NCBI RefSeq assembly: GCF_963678635.1
Contig: NC_087066.1
Location: 45,170,103 to 45,234,102, forward strand
Length of the DNA: 64,000 bases
Direction: 5' to 3'
From: Symsagittifera roscoffensis
Lineage: Eukaryota > Xenacoelomorpha > Acoela > Convolutidae
Both the position numbers and the translations under genes were made by a program. Shown here piece after piece: positions 53,220 through 64,000 of the stretch. A model generated the notes under the pieces. It did no database searches and was not told the DNA's origin. It saw only the letters and a list, made by a program, of their open reading frames with translations. Numbering within the stretch: the first letter of the stretch is position 1; every line of letters starts with the position of its first letter.

Positions 53220-54449
53220 ATGGGCTTGCGGGGTAGTAATGGCGAAAAAGAAAGGGGGCAGCTTAGATTTTGTTGCGACTTTCGTTACTTGAACCCGGTA
53301 ACGATAAAAGATGCGTACCCGATACCGCGAATAGACGAGAGCCTATCTAAGCTTGGTGATGCCAAGTTCTTCACCACATTGGACTTAGGTTCTGCCTTCT
53401 GGCAGGTACCTCTGCGGAAGAAGGACAGAGAGAAAACCGGATTCGCGTGCGAGTTGGGATTGTACCAGTGGAAGAGGATGCCCTTCGGCTTGTGCAATGC
53501 AGCGGCCACTTTTCAAAGACTGATGGCTCAGGCTTTGACGAAAGTGACCAAGAAGTACGGGAATCTCGTGATATGTTACGTGGATGATGTAGTCATAGCG
53601 ACACCGACCCTGGAAGACCACATTGATAGGCTCGATGAGGTCTTTGGATGCATGAAAAGAGCAGGATTAAAGTGCAAACCATCGAAATGTGAAATCCTTA
53701 GGGATTCGATAAAGTACCTAGGAAGAAGGGTGGATAGGCATGGTGTGAGGCCGGACCCGGAAGCAGTGGAAGCAGTGTTGACATGGAAGGCCCCCAGGAC
53801 GGACACTCAGCTCCTGAGCTTCCTAGGGTTTGCCAATTACTACCGAGAATTCATAAAAGGATATGCGGACAAGGTGTATCCGATGCAGAAGCTGATGCGC
53901 AACAAAGGGAAAAAGTTCGAATGGAACGATGAGGCACAGGTTGCTTTCGAGAACATAAAGCGGGAACTGTGCGAAGCGCCAGTGCTGGGCATGCCTACAG
54001 AAAAGGGCATGTATGTTCTCGACACAGACGCATCGGTGGTGGCCATCTCAGGAATCTTGCATCAAGAGCAAGAATGGAACAGAAGAACAGTTCTCCGTCC
54101 CATTGCATACGGCAGCAAGATATTGAGTGACACAGAGATGAAATATGGCGCACCAAAAGCAGAAATGTTTGCAGTAGTCATCTTCGTGGAAAAGTACCGT
54201 GCATACTTGGGGAGCGCTCCCTTCAAGTTACGCGTGGACAACAGAGCGTTATCCTGGTTGAAGACCTACTCGATGGATCAGAGTTATATTGGTAGATGGA
54301 TAGTAAGACTGGATGGCTACCATATGATAATCGAACATAGGATGCGTGATAAACACCAGAATGCTGACAGCCTCAGCAAGAAAACTGAGTTCTATGAATC
54401 AGGCGGAAATAAAGGAGGGATTCTCGTTTCTGGACAAAGAAACTTATGA
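53220..54449 (+). pseudogene. Element B reverse transcriptase and RNase H
   Basis: The plus frame has LRFCCDFRYLNPVTIKDAYP, LDLGSAFWQVPLRKKDREKT, FGLCNAAATFQRLM, YVDDVVIATPTLEDH, YLGRRVDRHGVRPDP, then RNase H LDTDASVVAISG, GAPKAEMFAVV, RVDNRALSWLKTYSMDQSYI and RDKHQNADSLSKK. The RT-RNase H core is uninterrupted here, whereas A has a TGA inside RNase H. A frameshift near 54400 leads into the linker. About 80% of residues match A by eye. Confidence 0.93.
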
Positions 54450-55617
54450 AGCGCTTCCCTTAACGAGATGGTTGGATAAGTCTGGACATCCAATTCCAGG
54501 GCACCCTGAGTTACCTGTAGAGAAAGCAGCCGAGATAAAGATCCTATCCAAGGAGGACCCGGTCCCCTTGGATCTGTTGCTGCGATCGAACCTGGTCCAG
54601 CAAGAACTCTCTCGCATGAATATAAACAGCCTCTCATTATTGGATAAAACGGTGCAAGTCACACAACAAGTGATGCGGATGCTGGGTGGATTGTTAGAAA
54701 GAGAAGTGACCAGAGATTACCCCGAGTGGACAGCAGCAGTGGCATCGCTAACAGTAAGTGAGAAGGTGAAGATCATGCCGTCCAGACGACAGCACGAAGA
54801 GAACGAGAGGGATTGTAGGACAATAGTTCAGCAACTAGTATCCTCAATACCCCAAGAGATTTTAACCAGTACTTCTTACGGACAGAAAGAACAGGGGAGC
54901 AGCAAGCGAAAGAAAACCGTCACCTTTGTAGACCGGGATAAAGAGGGTGAAGAGGTAGAACAAAATATGCTGCAAGACTATTTGTCCGGGGAGAAGGATG
55001 ATGAGAAGAACCAGCGATCACAAGATCAACACCCGGGACGAGAAAATTTGTCCGGGGAGTCTGAGATAAACGAGAAAATTCCTGATGAGAAACAGGACCT
55101 AGAGAACAAGGTTTTGTCCGGGGAGTTCAGATGGATGCGAAGAAAGCACAGACATGATCTGGAGGAGAGTGCAGTCTCCAGCACAACCTCTTCGACGGAT
55201 GATATTTCAGGAAGCTCAGGAATGGACACCTATTCAGACAGGAATTCGAGCTCGGGGTCAGAACTGTCAGAACTGGCAATACACACGCTACTAGTGGAAA
55301 CTCGGGCAAGGGACCTGGACAGAGAGGTGTACCAGGATCCTGACAGTGATCGCTACCTAATACCAAGCGAAAGAGTCTTTGACAACGCAGCGGATGACTT
55401 AGAAACGATAGCGGTATCGAAACGTTCGATAAGCCTGTTGCCGCAGAAAGAGGTAGTCAGGACTGATCTTCAGCCGTTTGAACAAGAAACACAACCGTTG
55501 GCGAAGATTTGGTGCGTTAAGATGGAAGAAGACACACATCAGCCCAACGAGCTGAATAGTCAGATGAGGGTCATGAAGACATACTTGAAGGCGAATACAG
55601 ACTCTCGGACCTTCTAA
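54400..55617 (+). pseudogene. Element B acidic linker between RNase H and integrase
   Basis: About 400 residues: FSFLDKETYEALPLTRWLDKS (shared with A), a helical middle, KKTVTFVDRD (again an RVxF-like motif at the place of A's KKKVTF), then an acidic Ser-rich part in which DNA for LSGE (TTGTCCGGGGAG) occurs three times (about 54982, 55050, 55114). It ends with a frameshift before the integrase. Homology with A outside the two short motifs is low, so the linker evolves fast. Confidence 0.7.
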
Positions 55618-57121
55618 GAGCGCAGAGAAATGATCGCATGACAAGCAACCTGAAAAGGTGGATCGAGAATGGTTCTCCGGATAAAGGGAACCTCGAGGAA
55701 GATAGTTATCGCATCCTGAGACAATACTTCATGCAGAAGAAGAGAAGAAGACAGAGTCCTATACAAGTATAACGCGATAGTGTTACCGCAACTCTATTAG
55801 ACAGAACTATTATTCAGGTCACATGATCAGATGGGCCATCAGGGGATCGACAAAGTATATCAGAGGATCCTGAAGCGCTTTGAGTGGCCTGGGATGAAAA
55901 AGGCATGCGAGAAATGGGTAACAGCATGTCTGTCATGCCAACAGGTCAAGGATCCAAAGAAGTTGCGATTTCCTTTACAATCGATCGAGTCGTCTGAATT
56001 CAACGAGGTGGTGCAAATAGATCACCAAAAGATATGCATGACAGACAATGGTTACAATCAGGTGCTGGTCATGATAGATCATTTTACGAAGTATGCAGAG
56101 GCCGTGCCCTGCATAACTGCCTCGGCGGAACAGACATGCGACCACCTGATCAAAACGTGGATAGCAAGACATGGTTGTCCGATGACGTTTCAATCGGATA
56201 ATGGAACAGCTTTCGTAGGAGAGCTTACGAAAGAGCTTATGAGACGCTCACAGGTCGCTCAGGCTCACTCCACGACATACCACCCTCAGACGAATGGCTT
56301 AGTGGAAAGACAGAACAGGACGTTAGTGTCGATGCTGAGAGTATATTGTTCCAGGTACATGACCGATTGGGACAGATACCTTCCACAGGTCATGGGAGCA
56401 TATAACAGCACGGAACACTCCACCACTGGAGTCAGTCCACACATGATGCTAACTGGACACGAAAAGTTTTTACCCTTAACCTTCTTCTACCCAGAATATG
56501 AGGGAAAGAAAACGTCCCCACAGGTCTACGTGAGGGATGTGATCAGACGCCAACAGGAGCTGAACGATTTGTGTAGACGAAACACTCAGCAGGCACAGGC
56601 AAGGCAGAGGAAAAAATTCGACAAGAAAGCAGCTGGTGCAAAGGCTTACTCGGTGGGAGACCACGTATGGGTATTTCATAACGTTATACCACCGAAAGGG
56701 ACAAAGAAGCTCCTAAAAAAGTGGAGGGGACCCTTCATGATTACAGAGGTGCACCAGGGGGGACGCTTTTATAGACTGAGTACTGGCCGAGCCGCCCACT
56801 ACGAGAACATCAAGCCACACAATCCATCGACAGAAGACTGGTGTATACCTGCAGACATGGAAGAAGGGAATTATCTAATGATGAATCCTGCTTGTGAGGT
56901 CAATGAAAAAGGCACCAGGGAGAAGAACGATGGAAACGAAGTCGTAGAGGAAGGTACGGATACACCGCTGGACCTGGATCCGAACGAACAGATCGAAGCG
57001 GACGATGAAACCTTACCCTACGCAGAGGAAGATTGGCAGGATCCCGAACAGATAAAGGTTCCCAAGAACTTGGAACCGGATCTTCCGTTCACCATACAGA
57101 CTCGTCAGAAGGACGGGATGA
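55618..57121 (+). pseudogene. Element B integrase, inverted relative to its LTRs and broken at its N-terminus
   Basis: From 55637 MTSNLKRWIENGS begins the N-terminal part, but it is damaged by a short deletion, a frameshift and a TAG near 55798. From 55820 the frame is open: HDQMGHQG, CLSCQQVK (complete HHCC zinc site, unlike A), catalytic Asp in VQIDHQKI, Asp in FQSDNG and Glu in LVERQ, KKWRGPFMITEV (GPY/F-type) and the tail up to the inversion breakpoint at 57121, after which the frame reads into leader sequence. The macro-like region that should follow is at 48322-49690 on the other strand. Confidence 0.9.
56809..57121 (+). repeat. Inverted repeat arm 2 (integrase tail) at the inversion breakpoint
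   Basis: The other arm of the inverted duplication (see 49379-49690). Three base differences, each changing or silent in the integrase tail (for example GDYL versus GNYL), show that it is not a base-perfect copy. Confidence 0.93.
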
Positions 57122-59507
57122 AACGTATTATGTTACAATCCACACCAATGAATCACGCTCTTTTTAATTTAGACTTAGTGTCGCGAATATCCGAGTTCGG
57201 ACCTGTTTTGTTTTGGTCTGGTTCTTATTGAAAGGCAAGTTACCAGTGCAGTCACTGATACCTAGCATGTGTGCTAATAACCTAATACCTCTCACTTTTT
57301 AGTCTTTTTTCGTTTACCTAAGTCCTTTAATAAAATAATACCCCTCCGGATTGGCACAAATAGGACCCTTCCGGACTGGCAGAATCTAGACCCCTCCGGA
57401 TTGGGACCCCTCTGAGTTAGTTAATATAAGACCCCTCCGGATTTGGACCCCTCCGAATTAGCAACTATAAGACCCCTCCGGATTCGGACCCCTCCTAACT
57501 TGAAAAATCTTTGACCCCTCCGGATTGGGAGCCCTCCGGTTTTGTAAAAGTAGCTTTTCGGAGTTTACCTTCTTTCAACCTATACCCCTCCGGATGCGTT
57601 CTCCGATGCAATTTTGCTCTTTCAATTAACTAGGAAGGGTATGCACTACTTTCCTAGACCCTTCCGGATTGAAGTTAAGCCTCTTATTTGACAATTCACA
57701 CTAACGGTGAAGGGTCTTATCGCTCGCCTAACTTCGGCTCGCTTAAGCTTTTGCTGTGCCTTTAGCCTTCCCTTTTCGTCTAGAACAGCCTAAAGTTACT
57801 TTATTCAACCGCTATTACCTTTTGGTAGGGGTATAAGGGCTTTTCTAAAAAAATTTTGTAAAACGTGAATGGTGTACCCTTCCAAATTGAGGAATTTGTA
57901 AAAACAATCTCAAAAAATTTTCACGCTTACTTTTCCGAAAAACTTTTGTCCCTATCAGTAAGCTCAGCTAATTTCTGATCTATTGGTACCAAGATCAACT
58001 CGATATGCCCAGTGGTTCCAAAGTTATTAACCAAAACGTCTTTTTTCTAAACTCAAAAATTTTTCTCTCTTATAGGTTCCGCCTAACTTTTTCCGCAAAT
58101 CTGGTCCTTTCGACCTAAAAATTATTGATCCGAGCTCAGAAGGCCTATACTCTTCTAGTTCAATTGCAAAAGACCCGATCTAAAACGCTTTTGCTGAAAA
58201 AATTTGCGAAAAACTATGCTACCTGTACCCCTCCGGATTGATGAATCCACCAAATCAAACACGTTAAGTTCGATTTCTCTGCAATCCGGAAAGTTTTCGG
58301 GTAGCGGGTTTTAAAACTTGTAGATTCATTAGTGGAAGTTGTCCGAACAACTATTTTTACTGTTGTAACTCAAAAATTTCAAAAAAATTTCTAAATTATT
58401 AGTGTTTCGTTTTCTCAAAAATCACGAAATTTCGGTTCTCGGTACCAAAATAGTTCCAACCACTTTCGAACTAAACTTAACCTGTTCTCTCTATTATGGT
58501 AGTGCAGTTACGATGTAACACACTAACTTAGCGCTTTTTTCCGATTCAAAAAATATTGATATCTCAAAAATCGCGACTTGTGGGGGGATCAAAATATCGC
58601 TATTTTGATCCTAAAAACCGGTCTGTTTTCGTTGTTCTTCACTGAAAAACGATATAAGACTATTAATATAGGCTATATAATTAATAATATTAGTAGTACT
58701 ATACCCCTCCGGGTTTGTTTAATATCCGAATTAAGGTGCTTAACTCGGATATTCGCAGTTCGGTGAAGGGTCACTATAGTGCAGCACTGTCGAGCCCCCC
58801 ACAGATTACTATCTTAATTTTTGTACCAAAAGGGATACAAAACTTGTTAGCGATACCCAACAGTCGATTTTTGTTGTCGTTGAGCCTCTTCTTGTTACTC
58901 CTTGTACTGCTTGCCGGATCAGTCTTCTCCCAAGACCCTTCCGAATTGAGCGCAAATCTGCTGACCCTTCCGGATTGAGCGCAATTTATCATTAACGTGC
59001 TTAAATGCTCAAATAACCCTACAGTACAAGCCTCACAAACGGGCTACAAAACTGATCGTAACGATCCTGATTGATATAAATGCCTGTAACAACAATATAT
59101 CTATCAACAACAAACGGGGGGGTCGGATCACATCTTGTCTGGGGGGATGATTTCTACTGATTTTTTACTTTTTTTTACTGTTTTTGGTTTTTTCGGTTAT
59201 TTTTTATGTTTTTTGTTTTTCTTGGGTACTATACTACTTTTTGTTTGGTTTTATATATATCTTTAAGTGTTTTTGGTCACAAACCATTCAGGAGATGACG
59301 GGACCGCGAATCCCCCCACCCTTCCTGGTTCGTGAATTTTCGGTCTCAACTAAGTTAAAAAGCTATTCACGGTAATCCGGAAGGCTTCCGCGTTCCGAAC
59401 TACCCTTCCGCCCCGGCGGTTTAGGCCTATTAAGGGCGTTAATGTGAGCATCCGCTCGGCGCGGAGTGCTCGTTAACGGTTCTGCCGATCATGATGTTAA
59501 AAAGAAT
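57122..59507 (-). other. 5' leader of element B with CCYTCCGGATTG repeats
   Basis: About 2.4 kb, the same length as A's leader, without ORFs. Variants of ACCCCTCCGGATTG occur about 16 times, dense at 57340-57600 (roughly every 15-45 bp) and again at 57657, 58229, 58690, 58937 and 58966. Some are paired with downstream inverted CAATCCGG or GGTGAAGGGT, forming 80-90-bp foldback units like the one in the LTR. A T-rich stretch at 59155-59270 and a segment near 59360 correspond to the leader of A. The gag start region itself is missing at the breakpoint. Confidence 0.75.
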
Positions 59508-59524
59508 AACACCCAGGAGCGCCA
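59508..59524 (-). other. Primer-binding-site candidate of element B
   Basis: Minus strand TGGCGCTCCTGGGTGTT, 12 nt from the LTR edge, identical to the site in A. Confidence 0.6.
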
Positions 59525-59536
59525 TAAAAACATCTA

Positions 59537-60459
59537 TGTAACATTCGCCCGGAAGATACATATCGACGGAAAACAAAACTAAGTCTTAAGACGACTGGCT
59601 AACGTCTAAACAGAGCTTTGCATGCTTTTCACCGTCTCTACCAAGCCAGTACTTTCGGTGGTCTTTTCTAACATCGGGTCGACAAAACGTTACTGCTTTC
59701 GGCTTCGGTCAAAACACTCAAATTAACTTAAATATATGCAGAAATAGTGAGCTCATGGCTGGGTCTCAGTATCCCCAGGCCACGAGGTCACTCCTAAAAA
59801 CAGGGCTACTACTATTTATTATTTAATTACTATTGTTTTTGTTCAGTAGATCAAATCATCATCTCCATCGAAGATGGATCAACCCTTTCCCCCAACTCCT
59901 AGCTTCTCATCCTTATCAAAATGAATCTAGATGTTAATTAAGTTCAAATCAGGACATGACAAAAAGCTAAAAGCCTATATAACAGGCTAAAAGTTTCAGT
60001 CCCTTTACCCCTCCTGATTGACAAATCCGCTGGATCAAGCTTGTTAATCCTGATTTCTTCTTAATCCGGAAGGCCGTCTTTCACCCTTCACCGTTGTTCG
60101 CAACGGCCTTGCAAATATTGTAGCGGCACAATAGTTGCAACTCGGAGTGTTCTCTGTTACTCTGTAACTCGTTGTCGTTTTCCAATCTCGATTTCGTAGT
60201 TGTTGTTAGCGCAGCTAATGTTGTTCTGTCTTTCTTTCTTGTCTTAGCCAAAATGGCCTTTTCTGATGTTTCTCAGAAATATGACGTCATAATTCGAATT
60301 TTTGAAATTTTAAAATACCAGAATATTCCAGCCCTCACCGTTTGGCCAATCGTTCCAATAACGTTCTTAATTCTTAATAATCACCAATCCGGAAGGCTCG
60401 CTGCTAAAAGTTCGAATTCTGCAGAGATTGCATTTTTCACATTCTGGTCGAATGTCACA
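59537..60459 (-). repeat. Right LTR of element B (5' LTR)
   Basis: Uninterrupted 923-bp LTR, TGTAACATTCGCCCGG to GAATGTCACA. It shows the empty target for element A at about 60171-60175 (CGTTGTCGTTTTCC). It contains the CCTCCTGATTG...AATCCGGAAGG foldback unit and another AATCCGGAAGG near 60385. Confidence 0.95.
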
Positions 60460-60597
60460 CTCAACAAAGTTCTTTCGAAACGTCACAACCTTCGTTCACT
60501 AGTACTTCAGCAAAGATCAAAATCCAGAGTACGGCCCACCAAATCAAAGAGAGCAGCAGCAAAGAAAAAACAAGCAGCCCAATCCTCATCGCACTAA
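60460..60597 (+). pseudogene. Unrecognised ORF, right part (continuation of 26925-27519)
   Basis: After the second CTC the plus frame continues for 45 codons to TAA (60595-60597), ending in a basic KSKRAAAKKKQAAQ stretch that suggests nucleic-acid binding or nuclear entry. Joining at the CTC keeps the reading frame of the left part, so element B entered an open coding frame. Confidence 0.55.
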
Positions 60598-60609
60598 TTC
60601 TGGTGAGTC

Positions 60610-60810
60610 TGATTTTCTTGAGACTAGTCTCTCCTGAGGTTTTTTATACCTTGGAGTGTTAGTTCCAGGAATTATTAGAGCCCTAGGAAATATCTGAGGT
60701 TTTATACCTTGGAGTATTAGTCCAAGGGAATCAAAAACCTCAATAAGTCTTCTCTAGACTGGTCTTCTCTTGAGGTTTTATACCTTGGAGTGTCAGTTCT
60801 GAGAAGATTT
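60610..60810 (+). repeat. Three near-tandem CTGAGGTTTTATACCTTGG units
   Basis: The block TGAGGTTTT(TT)ATACCTTGGAGT(G/A)TTAGT occurs at about 60632, 60690 and 60769, with related CTTCTCTAGACTGGTCTTCT sequence between. It lies between the split ORF and the LINE, perhaps as the LINE's 5' repeats or promoter monomers. Confidence 0.55.
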
Positions 60811-61590
60811 TTGAGCAATATGGGCTCAGAAGAAATGCTACCGTCTCGCAAGCATCTGAGAAAACTTGTAAAACTTGCAAAAATCCGATCAACAACAAAA
60901 GTCAAATCTTTAATTGCATTGCCTGTGGCGATGTTATGCACATGACAAAAACATGCTCTGGAATATCGGAGATCAGTCAGAATGTCCTACTGCTCTGTAA
61001 CTGTTGTGTTGCAAACAATAGGAAAGAGTCGATGATCAACGATTTGATGCAAACCCGTCCATCCATTGCAGAAACAAAACTAAATGAAATCGCCGAACAA
61101 TTCTCTACTTTTAAACAAGAGATAGATTCACTTAGGCAAAAGATAGATGAAACAAACAAAAAACCACAAAACAAAAATGAGCCAAAGCAACATGCCTCAA
61201 AAAACAAAATCAAGCTATAACGGAATCCGGATAAGAGGACTGCTTGAACTGGACTCAAAAAAATTCAAGAGATAGACACAAACACGACTTGGAAGAGGTG
61301 AATAAACTGTTTGCATTCTTAACAGTTGAAGCAAAAATCACAGATTTAAAACGTTTAGGAAAATATGAAGAAGGAAAAAGGCCACGCACTTTAATTGTAA
61401 ATGTATCAAATGAATGGTAAAAACGACTGATACTAATGTCCCTGGCAAAATTGATAAACTACGTCAAAACTCTTTTTGTGTCAAAAGATATCAGCCCAAG
61501 TGAATTTCTGATTGAGAACAAACTTCTTATGAAAAGACGAACAATGATAAAAATTGGCGTATCAGCTAAAAACCTAAGGCTAAGGGACCT
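60811..61590 (+). pseudogene. LINE ORF1 (PHD-like zinc finger, coiled coil, C-terminal nucleic-acid-binding region)
   Basis: The frame through 60936 reads CKTCKNPINNKSQIFNCIAC, HMTKTC and CNCC, a C-x2-C-x12-C-x2-C-x4-H-x4-C...C-x-C arrangement like the PHD fingers of CR1/L2-type ORF1 proteins. A coiled coil follows (IAEQFSTFKQEIDSLRQKID), and after frame changes ITDLKRLGKYEEGKRPRTLI and LFVSKDISPSEF, the conserved C-terminal region of such ORF1 proteins. Stops and shifts break it. Confidence 0.65.
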
Positions 61591-64000
61591 TGTCCCTTAC
61601 CAATATGACGAAGAAAGTGACAGACTACGATATACTATGTCTCACAGAGACATGGCTGGTAAAGGAAATACCAGATAACGCTCTGCATTTGGCTAGTTTT
61701 AATATGATTTGCAAAGATAAAAAACTCCACTTTAAAAACAAATCACGGAGGTGTACTCTTGGCGATAAAAGAAAATGTGCATTACGAAGAAATTGATGCT
61801 CTAATAGAAAATGAAGAATACGTAGTGGCCAAACTAACAGGTGAAACTGGGCATCATCAAAATCTCTACTGTGTTTGTTATCCCCCGAAAAACAGTAAAT
61901 ACCAATGAAATCAACAAAACTTCATCAGTCTGTTCGAAAACTTAACACAATTACAAATACAACACAACTGTAACGCATTGTCGATTACGGGAGATATAAA
62001 TTTTGAATACACAAATTGGAAAAGGATGCACTCAAAGGACGAATATGAAAATGAAGTGTTAAAAGAGCTCATTGAACTTGACTACGAACAATTATTCGAC
62101 TCCAAAAAAAGCAGCTTGATGTTTTATTAACAAAAAGTCCTGGAGTGATACTAAACTGGCATACGGACCAAACAGCAACAAACGTATACAGCATTGACAA
62201 AGTTCCATGCTCAGATTATGATGCTTACTCTGCAACAATTAACATGGAAGCCAGTATCAAAGAAATAAACAAAGGTGAAAGTCTGGCATTTAACAGAGCC
62301 AATTAAACGACAATAAATCAAGAAATAAAAGACAAATCTTTCATACCGTATTGTTACAGTAATGTAAATGAGCTCCTGCGTCAGTGGTATGCATGGTTAT
62401 GGGACAAAATAAAGAACAATGTACCCAAGGTTACTTCACATAGATCAACTCTCCCCCCGTGGGTGACACCAAAAACGTCTCACTTGCTAAAAAGAGTACA
62501 AAACTTAAAACGGCGTATTGATCGGCAAAACAAACCTACTTTAAGCCTTATCCTAAAACACAAGAAACTGGCAAAAAAATCTTCAAATAGCACTGACTGA
62601 AGATCACGCAATTTATGAAGAAACAGTAACAAGCAGTAGACGACTCAGTGACTTACAAAAATACTCGAACAAAATAAATAGTTCCAGGCAATATCCCCAC
62701 AAATGTTTTACAAGGAAAAATCCACTAGAGATGACACACAAAAAGCTATATTTTTTAATGAATTCTTCATCAGTGTATATCAAAAGGAATCAATCCTAAC
62801 CCTCTCGCACTGTTCTCCTACAGAAGAAATCTGTACTCAAATACGCATTGAAGAAACCAAAATCGAATTCATTCTCAAAAATCTATTAACAAATAAAGCA
62901 TCAGGTTTTGATGGTATAGGTAGTATAATCCTAAAAAATCTTTCTGAAACTCTGTCAAAATCGCTCTATCTTCTCTTCCGCACATTCATTAACAAGCAGC
63001 TCTTCCCGATCTACTGGAAAACAAGTCAAGTGGTCCCAATTTTTAAAGAAAAGAACAAGGCGTCAGTTGAGTGCTACCGCTCAAATAGCCTTTTAGGCTC
63101 CGCCTCGAAGGTCTTCGAAAAAATTATCTTTGATAATATATACCCCAAAGTTCAATCTTACTTGGAAAACGCACAATACGGCTTCCGGAATTAAAAGTCA
63201 GCAGTACTACATATGGTACAATTTTTGAGCAAAGTATATGAGCTCTACGATGACAAAAATGTTCAAACACTATCAGTTCTTTATCTAGATTTTTCTAAAG
63301 CCTTTCATAAAATTCCTCATAACATCCTAAACGCTAAATTACGGAACATAGGTCTGGGCATTCAAATACAAGACATAATTCAAGACTACCTAACAGATAG
63401 AAAGCAATTTGTGAAAATCAATAAAAGTTCATCAACTCTAAAAGAAGTAACTAGCGGTGTACCACAGGGCTCAATTCTCGGCCCTTTACTTTTTATCATA
63501 ATCATTAACGACTTTCCCAAATGCATTGAAAAATCCGGTTGCTTTGGTTATGGTGACGATATGAAGATCTTGTCTACTGAAGAAATTCATCTGCACAAAG
63601 ACTCTACAAATGTTGAAAAATGGTGCGAAGAAAATAAAATGACGATGAAAAAAAATAAATGTAATCTGTTAAACCTTAAAGAGAAAATGGAAGTTACACT
63701 GTTTAATACAAATGTTGATACCGCAAAGACCCAAAACAACTTAGGTATTTTAATGTGTGAAAACCTTTCGTGGTCAGTAAATGCTGAAAATCGCATATCA
63801 AAAGCAATGGGAGCTTTTTACAAAATCCTACGGAATATCTCGAAAAAAACATCATTGAGGTCAAAATTAAACTTATACTGTGGATACATTGTATCCATCA
63901 TAAGCTATGCATTGCAAACATGGTATCCGAACAAAAAAGAATTAGGACAACTAGAAAGAGTACAAAAACGAGCGACTTCTAGGATTACAAATAACTTCAA
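61591..64000 (+). pseudogene. LINE ORF2 (endonuclease and reverse transcriptase), decayed and cut by the window end
   Basis: Near 61600 DYDILCLTETWL is the endonuclease motif of CR1/Jockey-type elements. RT follows with NKASGFDGIGSIILKNL (about 62900), YRSNSLLGSASKVFEKIIF, AQYGFRN then a TAA (63192-63194), LSVLYLDFSKAFHKIPHNIL, SGVPQGSILGPLLFIIIIND and GYGDDMKIL, where the usual FADD reads GYGDD. Several frame changes lie between the endonuclease and RT. The order and spacing fit a CR1/L2/Jockey-like clade. The element is probably dead. Confidence 0.85.

Larger units (their letters stand above)
27520..60459 (-). mobile_element. LTR retrotransposon B (outer element), Ty3/gypsy-type, with internal inversion and a nested element
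   Basis: Total span 32.9 kb, of which 15.9 kb belongs to B itself and 17.0 kb is nested element A. LTR termini are TGTAACATTCG...GTCACA on the plus strand. The primer-binding-site candidate lies inside the right LTR and the purine-rich tract inside the left LTR, so the element is in minus orientation. ORF3 and the macro region read minus as expected, whereas gag to integrase (49691-57121) reads plus. The target duplication is CTC (27517-27519 and 60460-60462). The LTRs differ at roughly 15 positions over 915 bp. The order of reading frames (RT before integrase) and the GPY/F-type integrase tail place it in the Metaviridae type. Confidence 0.85.

Overview
The window is nuclear DNA of a ciliated, probably fast-evolving animal. 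It contains coding exons for five conserved metazoan genes, all on the minus strand: RMND1 (partial), an MSL1-like PEHE-domain gene, CCDC40 (partial), ribosomal protein L15 (complete, two coding exons, 204 residues) and NEURL4 (partial). CCDC40 implies motile cilia and NEURL4 and MSL1 are animal genes; I cannot name the phylum. The DNA around the genes is AT-rich and full of degenerate repeats: at least three dispersed families seen twice or more, tRNA-like SINE candidates, a ~170-bp tandem satellite (13.4-15.15 kb) with an inverted piece at 16.9-17.1 kb, and an old LINE reverse-transcriptase scrap at 16.4-16.9 kb.

From 27.5 to 60.5 kb lies a nested pair of large LTR retrotransposons, more GC-rich than the surroundings. 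The outer element (B) has LTRs at 27520-28155 continued at 45163-45441 and at 59537-60459. Element A (28156-45159, 17.0 kb, LTRs 28156-29059 and 44257-45159) is inserted inside B's left LTR. Both lie in minus orientation as judged by LTR termini, primer-binding-site candidate and polypurine tract, and both made 3-bp target duplications (TGT for A, CTC for B). B itself split an older open reading frame, whose halves are at 26.9-27.5 and 60.46-60.6 kb. To the right is a decayed non-LTR retrotransposon (60.8 kb to the window end) on the plus strand.

The two LTR elements are related members of a Ty3/gypsy-like (Metaviridae-type) group with an unusual gene set. The order is Gag (coiled coil, capsid region, two CCHC knuckles), protease, RT, RNase H, a 350-400-residue acidic linker, integrase, and then a region resembling a TARG1/ALC1-type macro domain, in the same frame as the integrase tail in B. 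In the env position is a separate ORF3 with a helical N-terminus, a coiled coil and an SGNH (GDSL) hydrolase domain. The arrangement is seen in both diverged families, so it is not a single accidental capture. I regard this Pol-macro plus SGNH arrangement as the most interesting content here. Each family also has its own repeated sequence motif: CTTGAG throughout A and CCYTCCGGATTG in B's leader and LTR. Both copies are broken by stops and frameshifts, and in B the central gag-to-integrase segment (49691-57121) is inverted relative to its LTRs.
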